Of a stretch of 58,461 nt of DNA, positions 8,424 to 18,239 are shown in pieces; within the stretch, counting starts at the first letter, position 1; each line of letters starts with the position of its first letter. A program made the translations under genes and the position numbers. The notes beneath the pieces were generated by a model. That model did no database searches, had not been told where the DNA came from, and was given only the letters and a program-made list of their open reading frames with translations. Source of the DNA: Chryseobacterium taichungense (GTDB taxonomy: Bacteria; Bacteroidota; Bacteroidia; Flavobacteriales; Weeksellaceae); NCBI RefSeq assembly GCF_900109935.1, contig NZ_FOBV01000014.1, forward strand, positions 1 through 58,461, in the 5' to 3' direction.

Positions 8424-10184
8424 TTAGAACGTAATTTTCACTCCTCCCAAAATCTGTGCGCCAAGGACTTTATATCCTTTGTACGTCTGGTATTTTGAGT
8501 TCAGAAGATTATTTCCGAGTGCGAAAATACTGAAATTTTTGTGAATTTTATACTCTGCAGATAAGTTTAAATCAGCATACCCTCCAACTTTGTCATTGGT
8601 ATCTTCAGTAGACTGATATACCATAGGACTTCCAACTCCCTCAAGCACAAATGAATTGGTCGTTCTGTCGCTGGCAAAAATCCCTTTAAAACCAAGCATT
8701 AATTTTTGGTCTAGCATGGTATATTTTGCACCGATTGATGCAGTAACAAGCGGTACATTATAAATATCTGAGTAATTATCTAAGTCAAATTTGGTGAATT
8801 TCACTTCCGTATCCAGCACAAGATTTGCCAATGGGAAATATTGCAGGCTTCCTTTGATATCCCCAACATTTCCATTATCATAAACTGCTGAAAAAGTATT
8901 GGCATAGTTGTAAGCCGAACGGTTAACTGAAGTATAATCAAACAAATCATTGGCTTTAAAGAACATCATATCCCTTAATTTTCCGTACCCTGCAGAAACA
9001 TCATATTTAAACATTTCATCAATATCACCTCTCAAACCTACATAAAAATGATATTTGGTTTCTGTAGGTCTCAGATACTGATCTGAAACGATGAATGGAT
9101 TTTGCTGTAATAAATCGGCGTAAGTATTCAGTTTTAGTCCCCCGTCTACCCCTCCGTAGAATTTAAATTCATCAGCGGCTGCGTACTGAAATTCAGCTTG
9201 TGGAAACCAATACGTTTTATTGTTTTTCATTTGCTCAGGCATTATATCGTTCTGATTTTTTGAATTCAGAAACGCAAATGAAGATCCTAACGTTAAATAA
9301 GATTCTCCCTTTCTGAAAGTTACTTTCGGAGCAAGATTCAGATTAACAAAATTGGAAGAATTTTTATCAAGAATAGCAAATTCACTTTTTACTGCTTCAA
9401 GACCGACACCAAGATCAGCATTCAGGGTAATGTCTGATTTTCCTAATTCTACCGCATGTTTAGACAAATTGGCTAATATGGAAACCTGATTCTCCTGAGC
9501 ATCAAAATGGTCTTTTAGAAAAGATGACTTCACGCGTACATCATTAAGGATTTCATTGGAATAAAAATCATAATAACCGTTTACCTTAAACTGATTTACT
9601 CTTTGATCCAAATCGACATCTCCTGGTTGAAGAGCATAAATTCCGTAATAATTATAACTGTTTAAGCCATATTCGGCATTCAGATTAAATTTTCCTTTAT
9701 CTCCATAGGAATTCAGAAAAGCGCCTAATGTTGTGGAGCTCTGCTTGGAATCCCAGTCATATTCTTTTTTAAGCCCTTGTGTTGATAGAAAATGCGCATC
9801 AACACCCACTTCAATTTTATTTTCCAGCGTTTTGGAAATATTGGCATCACCGAGAATTTTTCCGTAGTTTCCCATTCCAAACTGGATGTAGTTATTTTGT
9901 GCCGAACCTTCAAATTTCGGAGTTACATCCTGTCCCTGGATGGTAGATGTTTTAAAATCTGAAACAGCAGGAACATCCGTAATTTTGTACTGTACAGGAT
10001 TCTGTGACTTTTCTTCCGGCGGATAATTTTTAATTGTTTCTACCGAAGTTTTCTTTTTTTCGATCTTCTTTACTTCAGGTTCTCTTTTTTTATTAAGAAT
10101 CAGTTTCTCTTCTTTGATCTGGGAAAACGCCACTGATGAGATCCCTAAAAATATGATGGATAATAATTGAATTCTTTTATTCAT
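8424..10184 (-). CDS. Outer-membrane beta-barrel protein (TonB-receptor-like barrel, no plug)
   Basis: A 586-residue protein with a signal peptide (MNKRIQLLSIIFLGISSVAF). A short Lys/Glu-rich linker follows, and from about residue 85 alternating amphipathic strands rich in Tyr, Asn and Phe run to a terminal Phe (GGVKITF), typical of outer-membrane barrels. No plug domain is visible, so active TonB-dependent uptake is doubtful. The gene follows the TPR protein by 107 nt on the same strand, and the two probably form one unit. Substrate unknown. Confidence 0.75.
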   Translation of the reverse strand: MNKRIQLLSIIFLGISSVAFSQIKEEKLILNKKREPEVKKIEKKKTSVETIKNYPPEEKSQNPVQYKITDVPAVSDFKTSTIQGQDVTPKFEGSAQNNYIQFGMGNYGKILGDANISKTLENKIEVGVDAHFLSTQGLKKEYDWDSKQSSTTLGAFLNSYGDKGKFNLNAEYGLNSYNYYGIYALQPGDVDLDQRVNQFKVNGYYDFYSNEILNDVRVKSSFLKDHFDAQENQVSILANLSKHAVELGKSDITLNADLGVGLEAVKSEFAILDKNSSNFVNLNLAPKVTFRKGESYLTLGSSFAFLNSKNQNDIMPEQMKNNKTYWFPQAEFQYAAADEFKFYGGVDGGLKLNTYADLLQQNPFIVSDQYLRPTETKYHFYVGLRGDIDEMFKYDVSAGYGKLRDMMFFKANDLFDYTSVNRSAYNYANTFSAVYDNGNVGDIKGSLQYFPLANLVLDTEVKFTKFDLDNYSDIYNVPLVTASIGAKYTMLDQKLMLGFKGIFASDRTTNSFVLEGVGSPMVYQSTEDTNDKVGGYADLNLSAEYKIHKNFSIFALGNNLLNSKYQTYKGYKVLGAQILGGVKITF

Positions 10185-10194
10185 TATTTTTCTG

Positions 10195-10242
10195 TATTAA
10201 TGTAACAATGTAATAATGTAGCAATCTAACAATGTAATGCAA
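10195..10242. repeat. Six tandem copies of an 8-nt unit
   Basis: Six tandem 8-mers of consensus TAAYAATG, with a few changes, lie in the 107-nt gap between the TPR gene and the barrel gene. Slippage here could change the gap length, but effects on expression are unproven. Confidence 0.7.
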
Positions 10243-10291
10243 TTCGAACTGGTAAACTAGTACATTGATAAATTGGTAAACTTATAATATT

Positions 10292-13252
10292 TTACTTTTT
10301 AATCTGCTTTTTAACCTCTTTCGCTTCTGCTACGATCTCCGGAAAATCTTTATAATTTTCAATGATCTGATCGCATGTATAGCTCGCCTGGTAATTGTCT
10401 TTTAAGCCAACATAATTCTTAGCCATTAATACAAGAGCTTTTGCACCCCAATATTCTTCCGAAGAATAATTATTGGCCAGTTTAAAAATCGTTTCATTAG
10501 AAGATTTAAAGGCCTTTGCTTTATTCTGATAAAATGCTTTTGCATAAAGCGATTCTGCGGCAACTTCTGTATTTGAAGATTTTTCAAGAGCAGCATAAGC
10601 AGCCTGTGCATCTTTATCTTTTCCTGAATTCATGAGGCTTCTTGCTTTGATTACTTTAGCAGTTTCAATAACAGCTGCTGAGTTTTTATTATTAGCAATA
10701 ACCGCATCCGCAAGCTTTTCAGCTTCTGCAAAATTCTTTTCTTCAGCATACAATTTCATCAATTCAACATTCGCATAGTTTTTAACATTAACGTTTGAAG
10801 AATTTCTGATGTTTTCAAGATATTTTCTGGCTTCTGCCGAATCGCCCTGTGCAATATAAATTTGTGCAAGACGCGTTTGTGCATCATCCTGATAATCATT
10901 CTGAACATTTGCTATTTCTTGTAAAACGAGTAATGCTTTTGTTGTATTTTTTGTCTGGTAATAACTTTCCCCAAGCTCATATTTAGCCTGATAAAGACCT
11001 TCGCCCGTAGGATTTTGGGTTAAATATTTTTCGTAATAAGAAATAGCATTTTTATAATCTTTTTTGGCAAAATACTGTTTTGCTGTCGAAAGATTAATTT
11101 CGTCAATTTCAGCAGCATCAACATTTACTCCGATGTTTTTAGCGAAATTCTGATAGCCTGCAACATCTCCGTTTTTGGTAAAGATCGGTTTGGCTGCCTG
11201 TACAATTTTTTCAGCGTAGGCTGTATTTCTGTACTGCTCGCCGAGAGATTTTAATTCAGATAAAGCTTTATCGCTCTGGTTTTGGTCGATGTAATTCTGA
11301 GCTCTGTAAATAGATGCATTGGCCACAAGATCTTTGTCGGATGAAGTTTTGATCACTTTGGCAAAGAAATCATTCGAGTTGGCAAAATCATCCTGCGCCG
11401 CATAGGCTGTTCCGATTTCGTACTGTGCATCATCATAATAATCTGAATCCGGGTATTTGGATAAAAGGCTTTTCAGGTTGGTGATCTTTGCCTGTGTATC
11501 GCCTTTAAATCCTAATGCCATCGCTTTCTGATATAAGGTATAATCCGTTGCATCTTCATTTTTGTCGTAGATGGCAATGGCTTCATTCAGATTATTATTG
11601 GCATAATTAATATCTGCCAAACGCAGTTCCGCATCATTTTTGAATTCCGGCTTCGGATTTTTCAGGTACTGTGTGAAATACTGTTCTGCCTGATCAAATT
11701 TCTTAGATTTAAAATAAGCATACCCCAGGTCATAAGGCAGTTGCTGCTTCTCCGGGAAATTTTCATTTAAAAGTTTTTCATAGCGTACAATAGCCGAAGG
11801 ATAATTTCCTTTCTGATAATACACCTGTCCCAGCCAGTATAATGCTCTGTTATTAAATTCTTTATTGATATTAAATCCTAAACTTCTCAGGAAATACTGT
11901 TCTGCTTCATCATAATTTCCTTTGTTGAATTCTTCCGTTCCCAATAAATAAGAAACTTCCTGATCAATTTTATCGATTTCAGGAGATGAATTCTGAAGCC
12001 TGTCGATGGCATTCAGCGTTTCTTTATAATTTCCGGAATACAGATATGATTTCACCAGAAGCGACCTCATCTCTGAAGCATTGGTATTCGGGTTTTCGTT
12101 AATATAATTCTGAATCACCGTTGAAGAGCTCTCGAATGGGTTTCCAATGTCGTAGCTTAATTTGGCATATTGCTCGTGAGCCAGCTTTTTTACTTTCAGA
12201 TCATAATTCATCTGATACGACGAACGGAATGCAGAAAGAGCCTCCTGTTTTTTATCAACAGCGAGGTATGCATTTCCAAGTTGATAATAAGCGTTCTGAG
12301 CTAATGCAGAATTGCTGTTCAATAACTGATTGTAATAGGAAACGGCCTCATCATACTTTTTAAGCTGAGCCGCCACAAATCCCATTTCATACAGATCATT
12401 TTCCGAAGGATTCTGCTGAACGCTCAGATAATCTTTAAGGTGGGGGTACGCTGACGTGTAATCACCTTTCATAAAGTAACTTTCCCCGATGATTTTGTGA
12501 ACTTCCGCCTTGTATGAATCTGAAATATCTTCATTCAATAAAGCCGTACCTTCAGAAATTGCTTTGTCATAATCCTTATCATTATAATACATCTGTACAT
12601 AATACGGACGGACCAGTTTTGAATATTTCGGCTGATCTTTCACAGAATCAAAATACTGAAATGCTTTGTCATTCTGTCTGTCGGAATAATATAAATGTCC
12701 CAGCATGTATGCAATATCGCCTTTCTGGGATTCATCAGCCGTTTTATAAGCTTCTTCCAGAGCATCCGTTGCTCCTTTGGAATCTCCCATCATAAATTTA
12801 GCATAACCCAACTTCAAGACATACTGTGTATTTTCTTCTTTGGAAAGCTGATACTGATTAACTTTTTTAAGCGTTTCCAAGGCTTTCGGGAAATCCTTTT
12901 TTGCAAGATAATAATCAGCCAGTGGTAAATTTGCCTGCGCAAAGTATGCCGAATTCGGATATTCCTTGATAAAAGCCGTTAAACCTTCTTCCGCATGATT
13001 TTTCTGAAGGATTACCCCAATTACATTATCAAAAAATTGCGCTGCTTCCTGCCTTGACTTCGACAGATTCTGATTATAGAAATATTGTCGGGCATATTCG
13101 TGTTGGGAAGCGTTGTATATTTTGGTCTGATAAAGATTTTCCGCGAGGTTGAATCTGTAGTTTTCTTTTTGTGCAAAGTACTGAGACTGCTGTGCATCGG
13201 AGATCCCGAAATAGAACACCGCAGCTGCTAAGAGTATTTTTTTTGATTTCAT
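10292..13252 (-). CDS. Large TPR-repeat protein, exported
   Basis: A 986-residue protein with a signal peptide (about residues 1-20, ending SDAQQ), followed almost entirely by tetratricopeptide-like helical pairs. Repeated patterns such as YDEAEQYFLRSL, YPSAIVRYEKLL and YKNAISYYEKYL recur about every 34-37 residues. The middle resembles YbgF/BamD-type repeats with consensus YPDS. Such proteins are protein-interaction scaffolds, here probably periplasmic and linked to the barrel protein encoded downstream. No enzyme domain is seen. The start codon directly precedes a good signal peptide. Confidence 0.82.
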   Translation of the reverse strand: MKSKKILLAAAVFYFGISDAQQSQYFAQKENYRFNLAENLYQTKIYNASQHEYARQYFYNQNLSKSRQEAAQFFDNVIGVILQKNHAEEGLTAFIKEYPNSAYFAQANLPLADYYLAKKDFPKALETLKKVNQYQLSKEENTQYVLKLGYAKFMMGDSKGATDALEEAYKTADESQKGDIAYMLGHLYYSDRQNDKAFQYFDSVKDQPKYSKLVRPYYVQMYYNDKDYDKAISEGTALLNEDISDSYKAEVHKIIGESYFMKGDYTSAYPHLKDYLSVQQNPSENDLYEMGFVAAQLKKYDEAVSYYNQLLNSNSALAQNAYYQLGNAYLAVDKKQEALSAFRSSYQMNYDLKVKKLAHEQYAKLSYDIGNPFESSSTVIQNYINENPNTNASEMRSLLVKSYLYSGNYKETLNAIDRLQNSSPEIDKIDQEVSYLLGTEEFNKGNYDEAEQYFLRSLGFNINKEFNNRALYWLGQVYYQKGNYPSAIVRYEKLLNENFPEKQQLPYDLGYAYFKSKKFDQAEQYFTQYLKNPKPEFKNDAELRLADINYANNNLNEAIAIYDKNEDATDYTLYQKAMALGFKGDTQAKITNLKSLLSKYPDSDYYDDAQYEIGTAYAAQDDFANSNDFFAKVIKTSSDKDLVANASIYRAQNYIDQNQSDKALSELKSLGEQYRNTAYAEKIVQAAKPIFTKNGDVAGYQNFAKNIGVNVDAAEIDEINLSTAKQYFAKKDYKNAISYYEKYLTQNPTGEGLYQAKYELGESYYQTKNTTKALLVLQEIANVQNDYQDDAQTRLAQIYIAQGDSAEARKYLENIRNSSNVNVKNYANVELMKLYAEEKNFAEAEKLADAVIANNKNSAAVIETAKVIKARSLMNSGKDKDAQAAYAALEKSSNTEVAAESLYAKAFYQNKAKAFKSSNETIFKLANNYSSEEYWGAKALVLMAKNYVGLKDNYQASYTCDQIIENYKDFPEIVAEAKEVKKQIKK

Positions 13253-13315
13253 TAATTTTAAATTTTAAAATGTTTAAGACTGAAAATCAGGTCTAAGATA
13301 TTTAAAATTCTGCGG

Positions 13316-13405
13316 AAAAATTATCCACAATCCATCAACGAAAATATTGAAAAGATATTGTATATACAAGCGTTTTAACACATTGTTAATAAGTGGATAA
13401 TTTTT
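13316..13405. repeat. 13-bp inverted repeat containing DnaA-box-like sites
   Basis: AAAAATTATCCAC (13316-13328) and its exact reverse complement (13393-13405) are separated by 64 nt of AT-rich DNA. The left arm runs into TTATCCACA, a perfect DnaA box; the right arm gives TTATCCACT. They lie between two divergently transcribed genes. Confidence 0.6.
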
Positions 13406-13468
13406 TAAGACTTCTTAACTTTTCGGTAAGAAACCTTAAGAAAATCCGAATTATTTCAGATAAATAAT

Positions 13469-13476
13469 TACATTTG
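13469..13476 (+). promoter_or_regulatory. -7 box TACATTTG of the permease gene
   Basis: A perfect TAnnTTTG 28 nt upstream of the permease ATG; the -33 partner is weak. Confidence 0.55.
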
Positions 13477-13504
13477 CTTTTTTCAAATCAAATAAAAGAA
13501 TTGA

Positions 13505-15175
13505 ATGAGTCAGCTTTTTAGAAGAAAAATCTATTCAGATTCAGATACATCCACAAGCTTACACAGAGTTTTGGGTGTTTGGGACATTGTGTTTTTTGGT
13601 ATTGCGGCGATTATTGGTGCAGGAAGTTTCAGCAGTTTGGGTGAAGCCGTTTTCCGAGGAGGTCCCGGAGTTATTCTGTTATATTTGATTTGTGGCTTTG
13701 CCTGCGGATTTACAGCACTGTGTTATGCCGAATTTGCCAGTAGAATTCCTACTGCAGGTTCTGCTTATACATATGCTTATGCCAGTTTCGGAGAGCTTAT
13801 CGCCTGGATTATCGGCTGGGCATTAATTATGGAATATTCTTTTGGTAATATTTATGTGGCTTTTTCCTGGTCAGATTATTTTACCAGTTTCCTGGAAAGG
13901 ATGGGAATGCATATTCCTGATTATCTTACCTGTAGCTATACAGAAGCCAAGAAAGCTTTCATGAATGGTTCCGAAAATAAAGAACTCCTCAATGCATGGA
14001 AAAATGCGCCATTAATAGGAAGTTTAAAGTTTATCGTTGACGTTCCTGCTTTGGTTATCAACGGACTAATTACCTGGTTGTGCTATGTTGGTGTTAAAGA
14101 AAGTAAAAACTTTAATAACGTCTTGGTAATTCTAAAATTGGCTGTTATTGTTTTGGTGATATTAGTTGGCTTTGCTTACATCAATACAGATAACTGGACT
14201 CCGGTAAATACTGAAACACAAGTGTCGTCTTTTATGCCAAACGGTTTTGCAGGGGTGATGAGCGCCGTTTCAGGAGTATTTTTTGCGTATATCGGTTTTG
14301 ATGCGTTAAGTGTACTTTCAGAAGAAACTAAAGACCCGCAGCGAACATTACCGAAAGGAATGATTATTTCCCTGGTACTGTGTACTGTTATTTATATCGC
14401 TTTAACATTAGTATTGACAGGAATGGTCGACTACAGAAAGTTTGACGGCGTCGGTGATCCGCTTTCTTTCATCTTTGAAAAGTCTAATGCCAACGTAGCA
14501 TGGATGGAACTTGTCGTTTCTTTTGTTGCTATTGTTGCGATTACGACGGTTTTATTGGTATTCCAGATGGGACAACCAAGAATCTGGTACGCAATGAGCC
14601 GGGACGGGCTGATGTCTCCGAAATTCCAGACGGTACACCCAAAATACAAAACGCCATCTTTTGCAACGGTTATCACAGGAATTGTAGTAGGTGTTCCTAT
14701 ATTATTTACGGATAAAAGCTTCATTCTCGATTTTACAAGTATAGGAACAATCTTCGCTTTCGTATTGGTATGTGCCGGTGTTTTAATGCTTCCTGCAAAA
14801 GAAAAATTAAAAGGCAGATTTCACCTTCCTTACATTAATGGTAAAATCATTTTTCCGGTTATTTTTATCGGCGGTCTCATTGGTTTCTATTTCTGGCAAC
14901 CTGAATTTTTCCACACCCTGATGGACTGGAATGATCCGAAAGAAGGAGAATTCAGAGCTTCCATATTTTTCTTTATATTGATTAATCTGGTGCTTTGCAT
15001 CTTTACTTTCATTAAAAACTTTTCATTAATTCCACTGGTCGGCCTAAGCTCATGCCTCTATCTATTAACAGGAATGAGCCATGACAACTGGTTCTGGTTC
15101 GGATTGTGGTTTGCGATAGGACTGATCATTTATTTCTGCTACGGATACAGAAACAGTAAGCTCAGAAAAGCTTAA
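13505..15175 (+). CDS. APC-superfamily amino acid permease
   Basis: A 556-residue inner-membrane transporter with about 14 hydrophobic segments. The first carries IAAIIGAGSFSSLGEA, the unwound-helix motif of the APC fold, and PTAGSAYTYAYASFGE follows in helix 3. The motif FFAYIGFDALSVLSEETKDPQRTLPKG is typical of the CAT (cationic amino acid transporter) branch and of YfnA-like permeases. The family takes up amino acids with protons. The substrate cannot be read from sequence. It stands alone with its own promoter and terminator. Confidence 0.88.
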   Translation: MSQLFRRKIYSDSDTSTSLHRVLGVWDIVFFGIAAIIGAGSFSSLGEAVFRGGPGVILLYLICGFACGFTALCYAEFASRIPTAGSAYTYAYASFGELIAWIIGWALIMEYSFGNIYVAFSWSDYFTSFLERMGMHIPDYLTCSYTEAKKAFMNGSENKELLNAWKNAPLIGSLKFIVDVPALVINGLITWLCYVGVKESKNFNNVLVILKLAVIVLVILVGFAYINTDNWTPVNTETQVSSFMPNGFAGVMSAVSGVFFAYIGFDALSVLSEETKDPQRTLPKGMIISLVLCTVIYIALTLVLTGMVDYRKFDGVGDPLSFIFEKSNANVAWMELVVSFVAIVAITTVLLVFQMGQPRIWYAMSRDGLMSPKFQTVHPKYKTPSFATVITGIVVGVPILFTDKSFILDFTSIGTIFAFVLVCAGVLMLPAKEKLKGRFHLPYINGKIIFPVIFIGGLIGFYFWQPEFFHTLMDWNDPKEGEFRASIFFFILINLVLCIFTFIKNFSLIPLVGLSSCLYLLTGMSHDNWFWFGLWFAIGLIIYFCYGYRNSKLRKA

Positions 15176-15190
15176 TTTAAAAAATATAAA

Positions 15191-15221
15191 GCCGGATCTC
15201 AATATTGAATCCGGCTTTTTT
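15191..15221 (+). terminator. Terminator of the permease gene
   Basis: The stem GCCGGAT/ATCCGGC (15191-15197, 15209-15215) is followed by TTTTTTATTT. Confidence 0.9.
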
Positions 15222-15285
15222 ATTTATCTATTTTACAATTGGCGAACTTATTGCTTAGGTTTTTATAATTTAAACTATCCATGCC

Positions 15286-15627
15286 ATGTCTGAAAGAATA
15301 AAAACATTTAAAGAATTTTATCAGTTTTATCTCACTGAACACAGTAAAATGGGAACCCGGATTTTTCATTTCATTGGAACACTTCTGGTATTCTTTGTAA
15401 TCGGATATGTTATAAGTTCCGGAAAAGAAAGATTTTTATGGTATGTTCCGATATTCGGATACGGTTTTGCCTGGTTCAGCCATGCGGTAATCGAAAAGAA
15501 TAAACCTGCAACATTCAGGTATCCGCTCTGGTCTCTGATTTCAGATTTCAGGCTCTTTTTTGAACTGCTCATCGGGAAACAGAAATTTACTGGAATTCCT
15601 TCCCGTAAAACGACAGAAGAGGTTTAG
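15286..15627 (+). CDS. DUF962/Mpo1-like membrane protein
   Basis: A 113-residue protein with two or three hydrophobic segments. It starts with FKEFYQFYLTEHSKMGTRIFHFIGT and ends with the hallmark EKNKPATFRYPLWSLISD. Both match the DUF962 family, whose yeast member Mpo1 is a dioxygenase acting on 2-hydroxy fatty acids. The metal-binding His residues of that family would be in TEHS, FHFIGT and FSHAV, all visible here. Bacterial substrates are not established. Confidence 0.85.
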   Translation: MSERIKTFKEFYQFYLTEHSKMGTRIFHFIGTLLVFFVIGYVISSGKERFLWYVPIFGYGFAWFSHAVIEKNKPATFRYPLWSLISDFRLFFELLIGKQKFTGIPSRKTTEEV

Positions 15628-15644
15628 ATTTTATACATATTTTT

Positions 15645-15685
15645 AAAACTACGGCGGGTTTGCAAAGCAAACCCGCCGTAGTTTT
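15645..15685. terminator. Bidirectional terminator between convergent genes
   Basis: A 19-bp perfect stem (15645-15663 and 15667-15685) with loop AAA, flanked by A and T runs, serves the DUF962 gene (+) and the transglutaminase-like gene (-). Confidence 0.9.
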
Positions 15686-15702
15686 TCATCTCTAATTTTC
15701 AT

Positions 15703-17724
15703 TTATTTAAACCTTTTTTTAAAATTAAACTTCAGCATATTCATTAGTCCCGGTTCAATAACATCAATTCCCAATCCGAAATTACTGTCAGCAACCGTAT
15801 GATGGTCTGTACGGAATTTTTCAAATTCATTTTGCGGAATCTCGAGATTGACAAGCGGATTGTATTCAATATAAACCGTTGCCCCGTTTTTACTTACTTT
15901 TTTACGGCTTTTAAAATCGAAATAAGGATTGTTGATTGTGCTTTCCTGAGCCGTATATCTTTCTTCCGTATCAATCTTCTGATCGGTATATAAATTAATT
16001 TCATATTTTTCACTGTCGAAATTGTGCCAGAATGGAAGATCCTTATGCATATAATCCCGCGCACTGGTTTTCACCAAATTACGATCGAAATACATCAGAA
16101 AACGGTTATTTTTAGGATCAACAAAATACGGATTTTCAATCGTAGCGTTGTACTGAATTCTGAACTCGTTCAATTTTTTATCATCGCTGATAATATCGAT
16201 TGAAGCATCTTTAAAAATATTTCTGATATCGGTTCCGTTTCTGTCATTAGAATAATTCAGACTGTAAAAAAGGAAATTATTCCAGCTGTCGATCACTTCC
16301 CTTTTGTTGGTATTTTTAAAATATCTCCTCATGGCATTGGCACGATTACCTTTATAGGTGGTCGTAAGCACAAGTTTTCCTGTCGCATCCTTTACATTAA
16401 AATCTACTTTTTCATCCACACAGAAATAAGGATATCGGTGGGGCTTTCTTTCCTTTAGTTCCTGATCAGATTTTACTTCAAGATAGTGCATAAAGTAAAT
16501 AAACCCACGGTTTTCCAGCGTTCCGAATTCGTCCCGGATTGTAGCATCTATGAAATATTCTTCACCTTTATGATTAATCTTCACAATTGCATGATTGAAC
16601 GTCAGCAAAGACGGCAGATAATATTTAATGTAAAAATCAGTGTGGAAATTCACCAGCACAATAGAAGCTTCTACGCCTATATAATCCAGAATTACCTTCA
16701 AAAGAACCGATTTTGCTTTACAGTCGCCCTGCTTGTTTTCGTAAGTTACAGCAGGTTCCTGTGGCTTATGGCCGTTCATTTCATCTGCATTAAAAATATA
16801 ATAGATGTTATTCTGAACATACTCGATGGCAAACTGAATCTTTTCTTCCAGATCCTGCATTGAATCAAGCTTATCTACGAGATTCGGAGCAAAATCCTTT
16901 AAAGAAGATTTGTTAAAAATTTCCTGGTAAATCGGCGCGATATAATTGGAAAGTTCAATCCAGTTGTTGTCAGTCGCAAAATCAATAAAAGGAAAAATTT
17001 CACGGTTCGCATCCACCGGATTAATATAATTGGTTTCTTCAAAAACAAATTTCTCACCCTTTTCCAGATAGTGTACTTCAGGTTCCAAAACATTACCGTT
17101 CTCATCCCTGAAAAAAGTTTTTTTGTAAGCAATTTTCTCATTTCTTTCATTAATAAAAGTAAATTTATAACTGCCGTATGCCCAATAATTATCCGGGCTT
17201 ACCCAAACATATTTAGAAAATTCCTTTCTCAAGAAATCACGGTCCGTAAATGGCTTTACCCTTGAATCTTCAAGGATCAGAATATCATACAGACGAAGAT
17301 CCTTTATGGTGATATTTATTTTTTTATTGCTGCTTAAAATTCCTCCGCTGCTGTGATTTTCGCTGTCTAAAACTTTGATTTTGGTGTCAGGGATCTTATC
17401 AATCAGTACACCATCTCTCAGAACACTGATCCGATGGATATTATAGACTTCATTTTCTTCAACAACAATATCAGAAACAGAAGCTCTTTCTAAATTGGCA
17501 GGCTCATTTAAAGTATAAGCCATACATACATATTCACTGTTTTCGGTGTTGCTGGTGTGGTATTTTTTATCCAGAAAATAACAAAAATCTTTTCCGTCGT
17601 TGTTTTGCTGCCTCGCAAAATCAGAATCCTGTATTCTGTTTATCAGCTCCTGATCATCAATATTTCCTGCCCATTCTTCCGACTTTCGGATTCTGTAATT
17701 TTCAATTTCAATCTGATTGTCCAT
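15703..17724 (-). CDS. DUF3857 and transglutaminase-core protein
   Basis: A 673-residue protein. The N-terminal part (about 40-270) looks like DUF3857. A papain-like transglutaminase core follows, with a Cys in QGDCKAKSVLLK, a His in FNHAIVKI and an Asp in YFIDAT in the right order and spacing, so the triad is complete. The C-terminal 200 residues are a beta-rich DUF3858-like region. I chose the ATG at 17724 (MDNQIEIENYRIRK); an upstream ATG at 17799 adds 25 residues that look like untranslated DNA. No signal peptide is evident from the chosen start, unusual for this group. Such proteins are common in Bacteroidetes, of unknown substrate. Confidence 0.78.
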   Translation of the reverse strand: MDNQIEIENYRIRKSEEWAGNIDDQELINRIQDSDFARQQNNDGKDFCYFLDKKYHTSNTENSEYVCMAYTLNEPANLERASVSDIVVEENEVYNIHRISVLRDGVLIDKIPDTKIKVLDSENHSSGGILSSNKKINITIKDLRLYDILILEDSRVKPFTDRDFLRKEFSKYVWVSPDNYWAYGSYKFTFINERNEKIAYKKTFFRDENGNVLEPEVHYLEKGEKFVFEETNYINPVDANREIFPFIDFATDNNWIELSNYIAPIYQEIFNKSSLKDFAPNLVDKLDSMQDLEEKIQFAIEYVQNNIYYIFNADEMNGHKPQEPAVTYENKQGDCKAKSVLLKVILDYIGVEASIVLVNFHTDFYIKYYLPSLLTFNHAIVKINHKGEEYFIDATIRDEFGTLENRGFIYFMHYLEVKSDQELKERKPHRYPYFCVDEKVDFNVKDATGKLVLTTTYKGNRANAMRRYFKNTNKREVIDSWNNFLFYSLNYSNDRNGTDIRNIFKDASIDIISDDKKLNEFRIQYNATIENPYFVDPKNNRFLMYFDRNLVKTSARDYMHKDLPFWHNFDSEKYEINLYTDQKIDTEERYTAQESTINNPYFDFKSRKKVSKNGATVYIEYNPLVNLEIPQNEFEKFRTDHHTVADSNFGLGIDVIEPGLMNMLKFNFKKRFK

Positions 17725-17867
17725 ATATTGTTTACTATTTTGTGTTGCTTTTGGTATAAAAAGAAAAGTTAAATTAGGTATTTCAAAACTAAAAAACAAG
17801 AGTGTAACATGTTAAGATCCCTTAAAACTGCGGCATAAAAATTGACCTGTTTTTCTAAATTTTCAGC

Positions 17868-18215
17868 ATGGAAAATATTAAATTAAAAGGAGTAACCTTA
17901 TTCTCAGCAAGTTGTTTATTTATTTTATCCCAATGTACCGCTGCGAGCGGAATTTCTGAAAGAGATGAAAAAACAATCATTATTGGTGCCGAGACAGCTG
18001 ACTGTACAGGTGTTGTACCGATGAAATGCCTGCAGGTAAAAGAAAGCGCTGATGGAAAATGGACCAATTTATACACCAATATTGAAGGTTTCACTTATGA
18101 GCCAGGTTATGAATATGTTTTAAAAATAAAAGAAGAAAAAGCTGAAAATCCACCTGCTGACGGTTCTTCTATAAAATATATTCTAATCAAAGAAATTTCC
18201 AGGACAAAAAAATAA
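17868..18215 (+). CDS. DUF4377-family lipoprotein
   Basis: A 115-residue protein with a signal peptide ending in ILSQC, a lipobox with Cys23 as lipid anchor. The mature part contains VVPMKCLQVKES, a conserved Trp and IEGFTYEPGYEYVLKI, the core of DUF4377. Two Cys flank the PMK motif and may form a disulfide. Function of the family is unknown; in other bacteria it occurs in heat-shock-like META-domain proteins. Monocistronic, with a terminator directly downstream. Confidence 0.8.
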   Translation: MENIKLKGVTLFSASCLFILSQCTAASGISERDEKTIIIGAETADCTGVVPMKCLQVKESADGKWTNLYTNIEGFTYEPGYEYVLKIKEEKAENPPADGSSIKYILIKEISRTKK

Positions 18216-18232
18216 CCTCAGAAATTCTGAGG
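18216..18232. terminator. Bidirectional terminator
   Basis: The hairpin CCTCAGA-AAT-TCTGAGG has T-rich flanks in both directions, between the convergent DUF4377 and SPFH genes. It starts directly after the DUF4377 stop codon. Confidence 0.8.
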
Positions 18233-18239
18233 CTTTATT

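Noticed and set aside
12121..12928. Plus-strand open frames inside the large TPR gene
   Set aside because: They are shadow frames on the opposite strand of a well-supported 986-residue protein and have no recognisable features.
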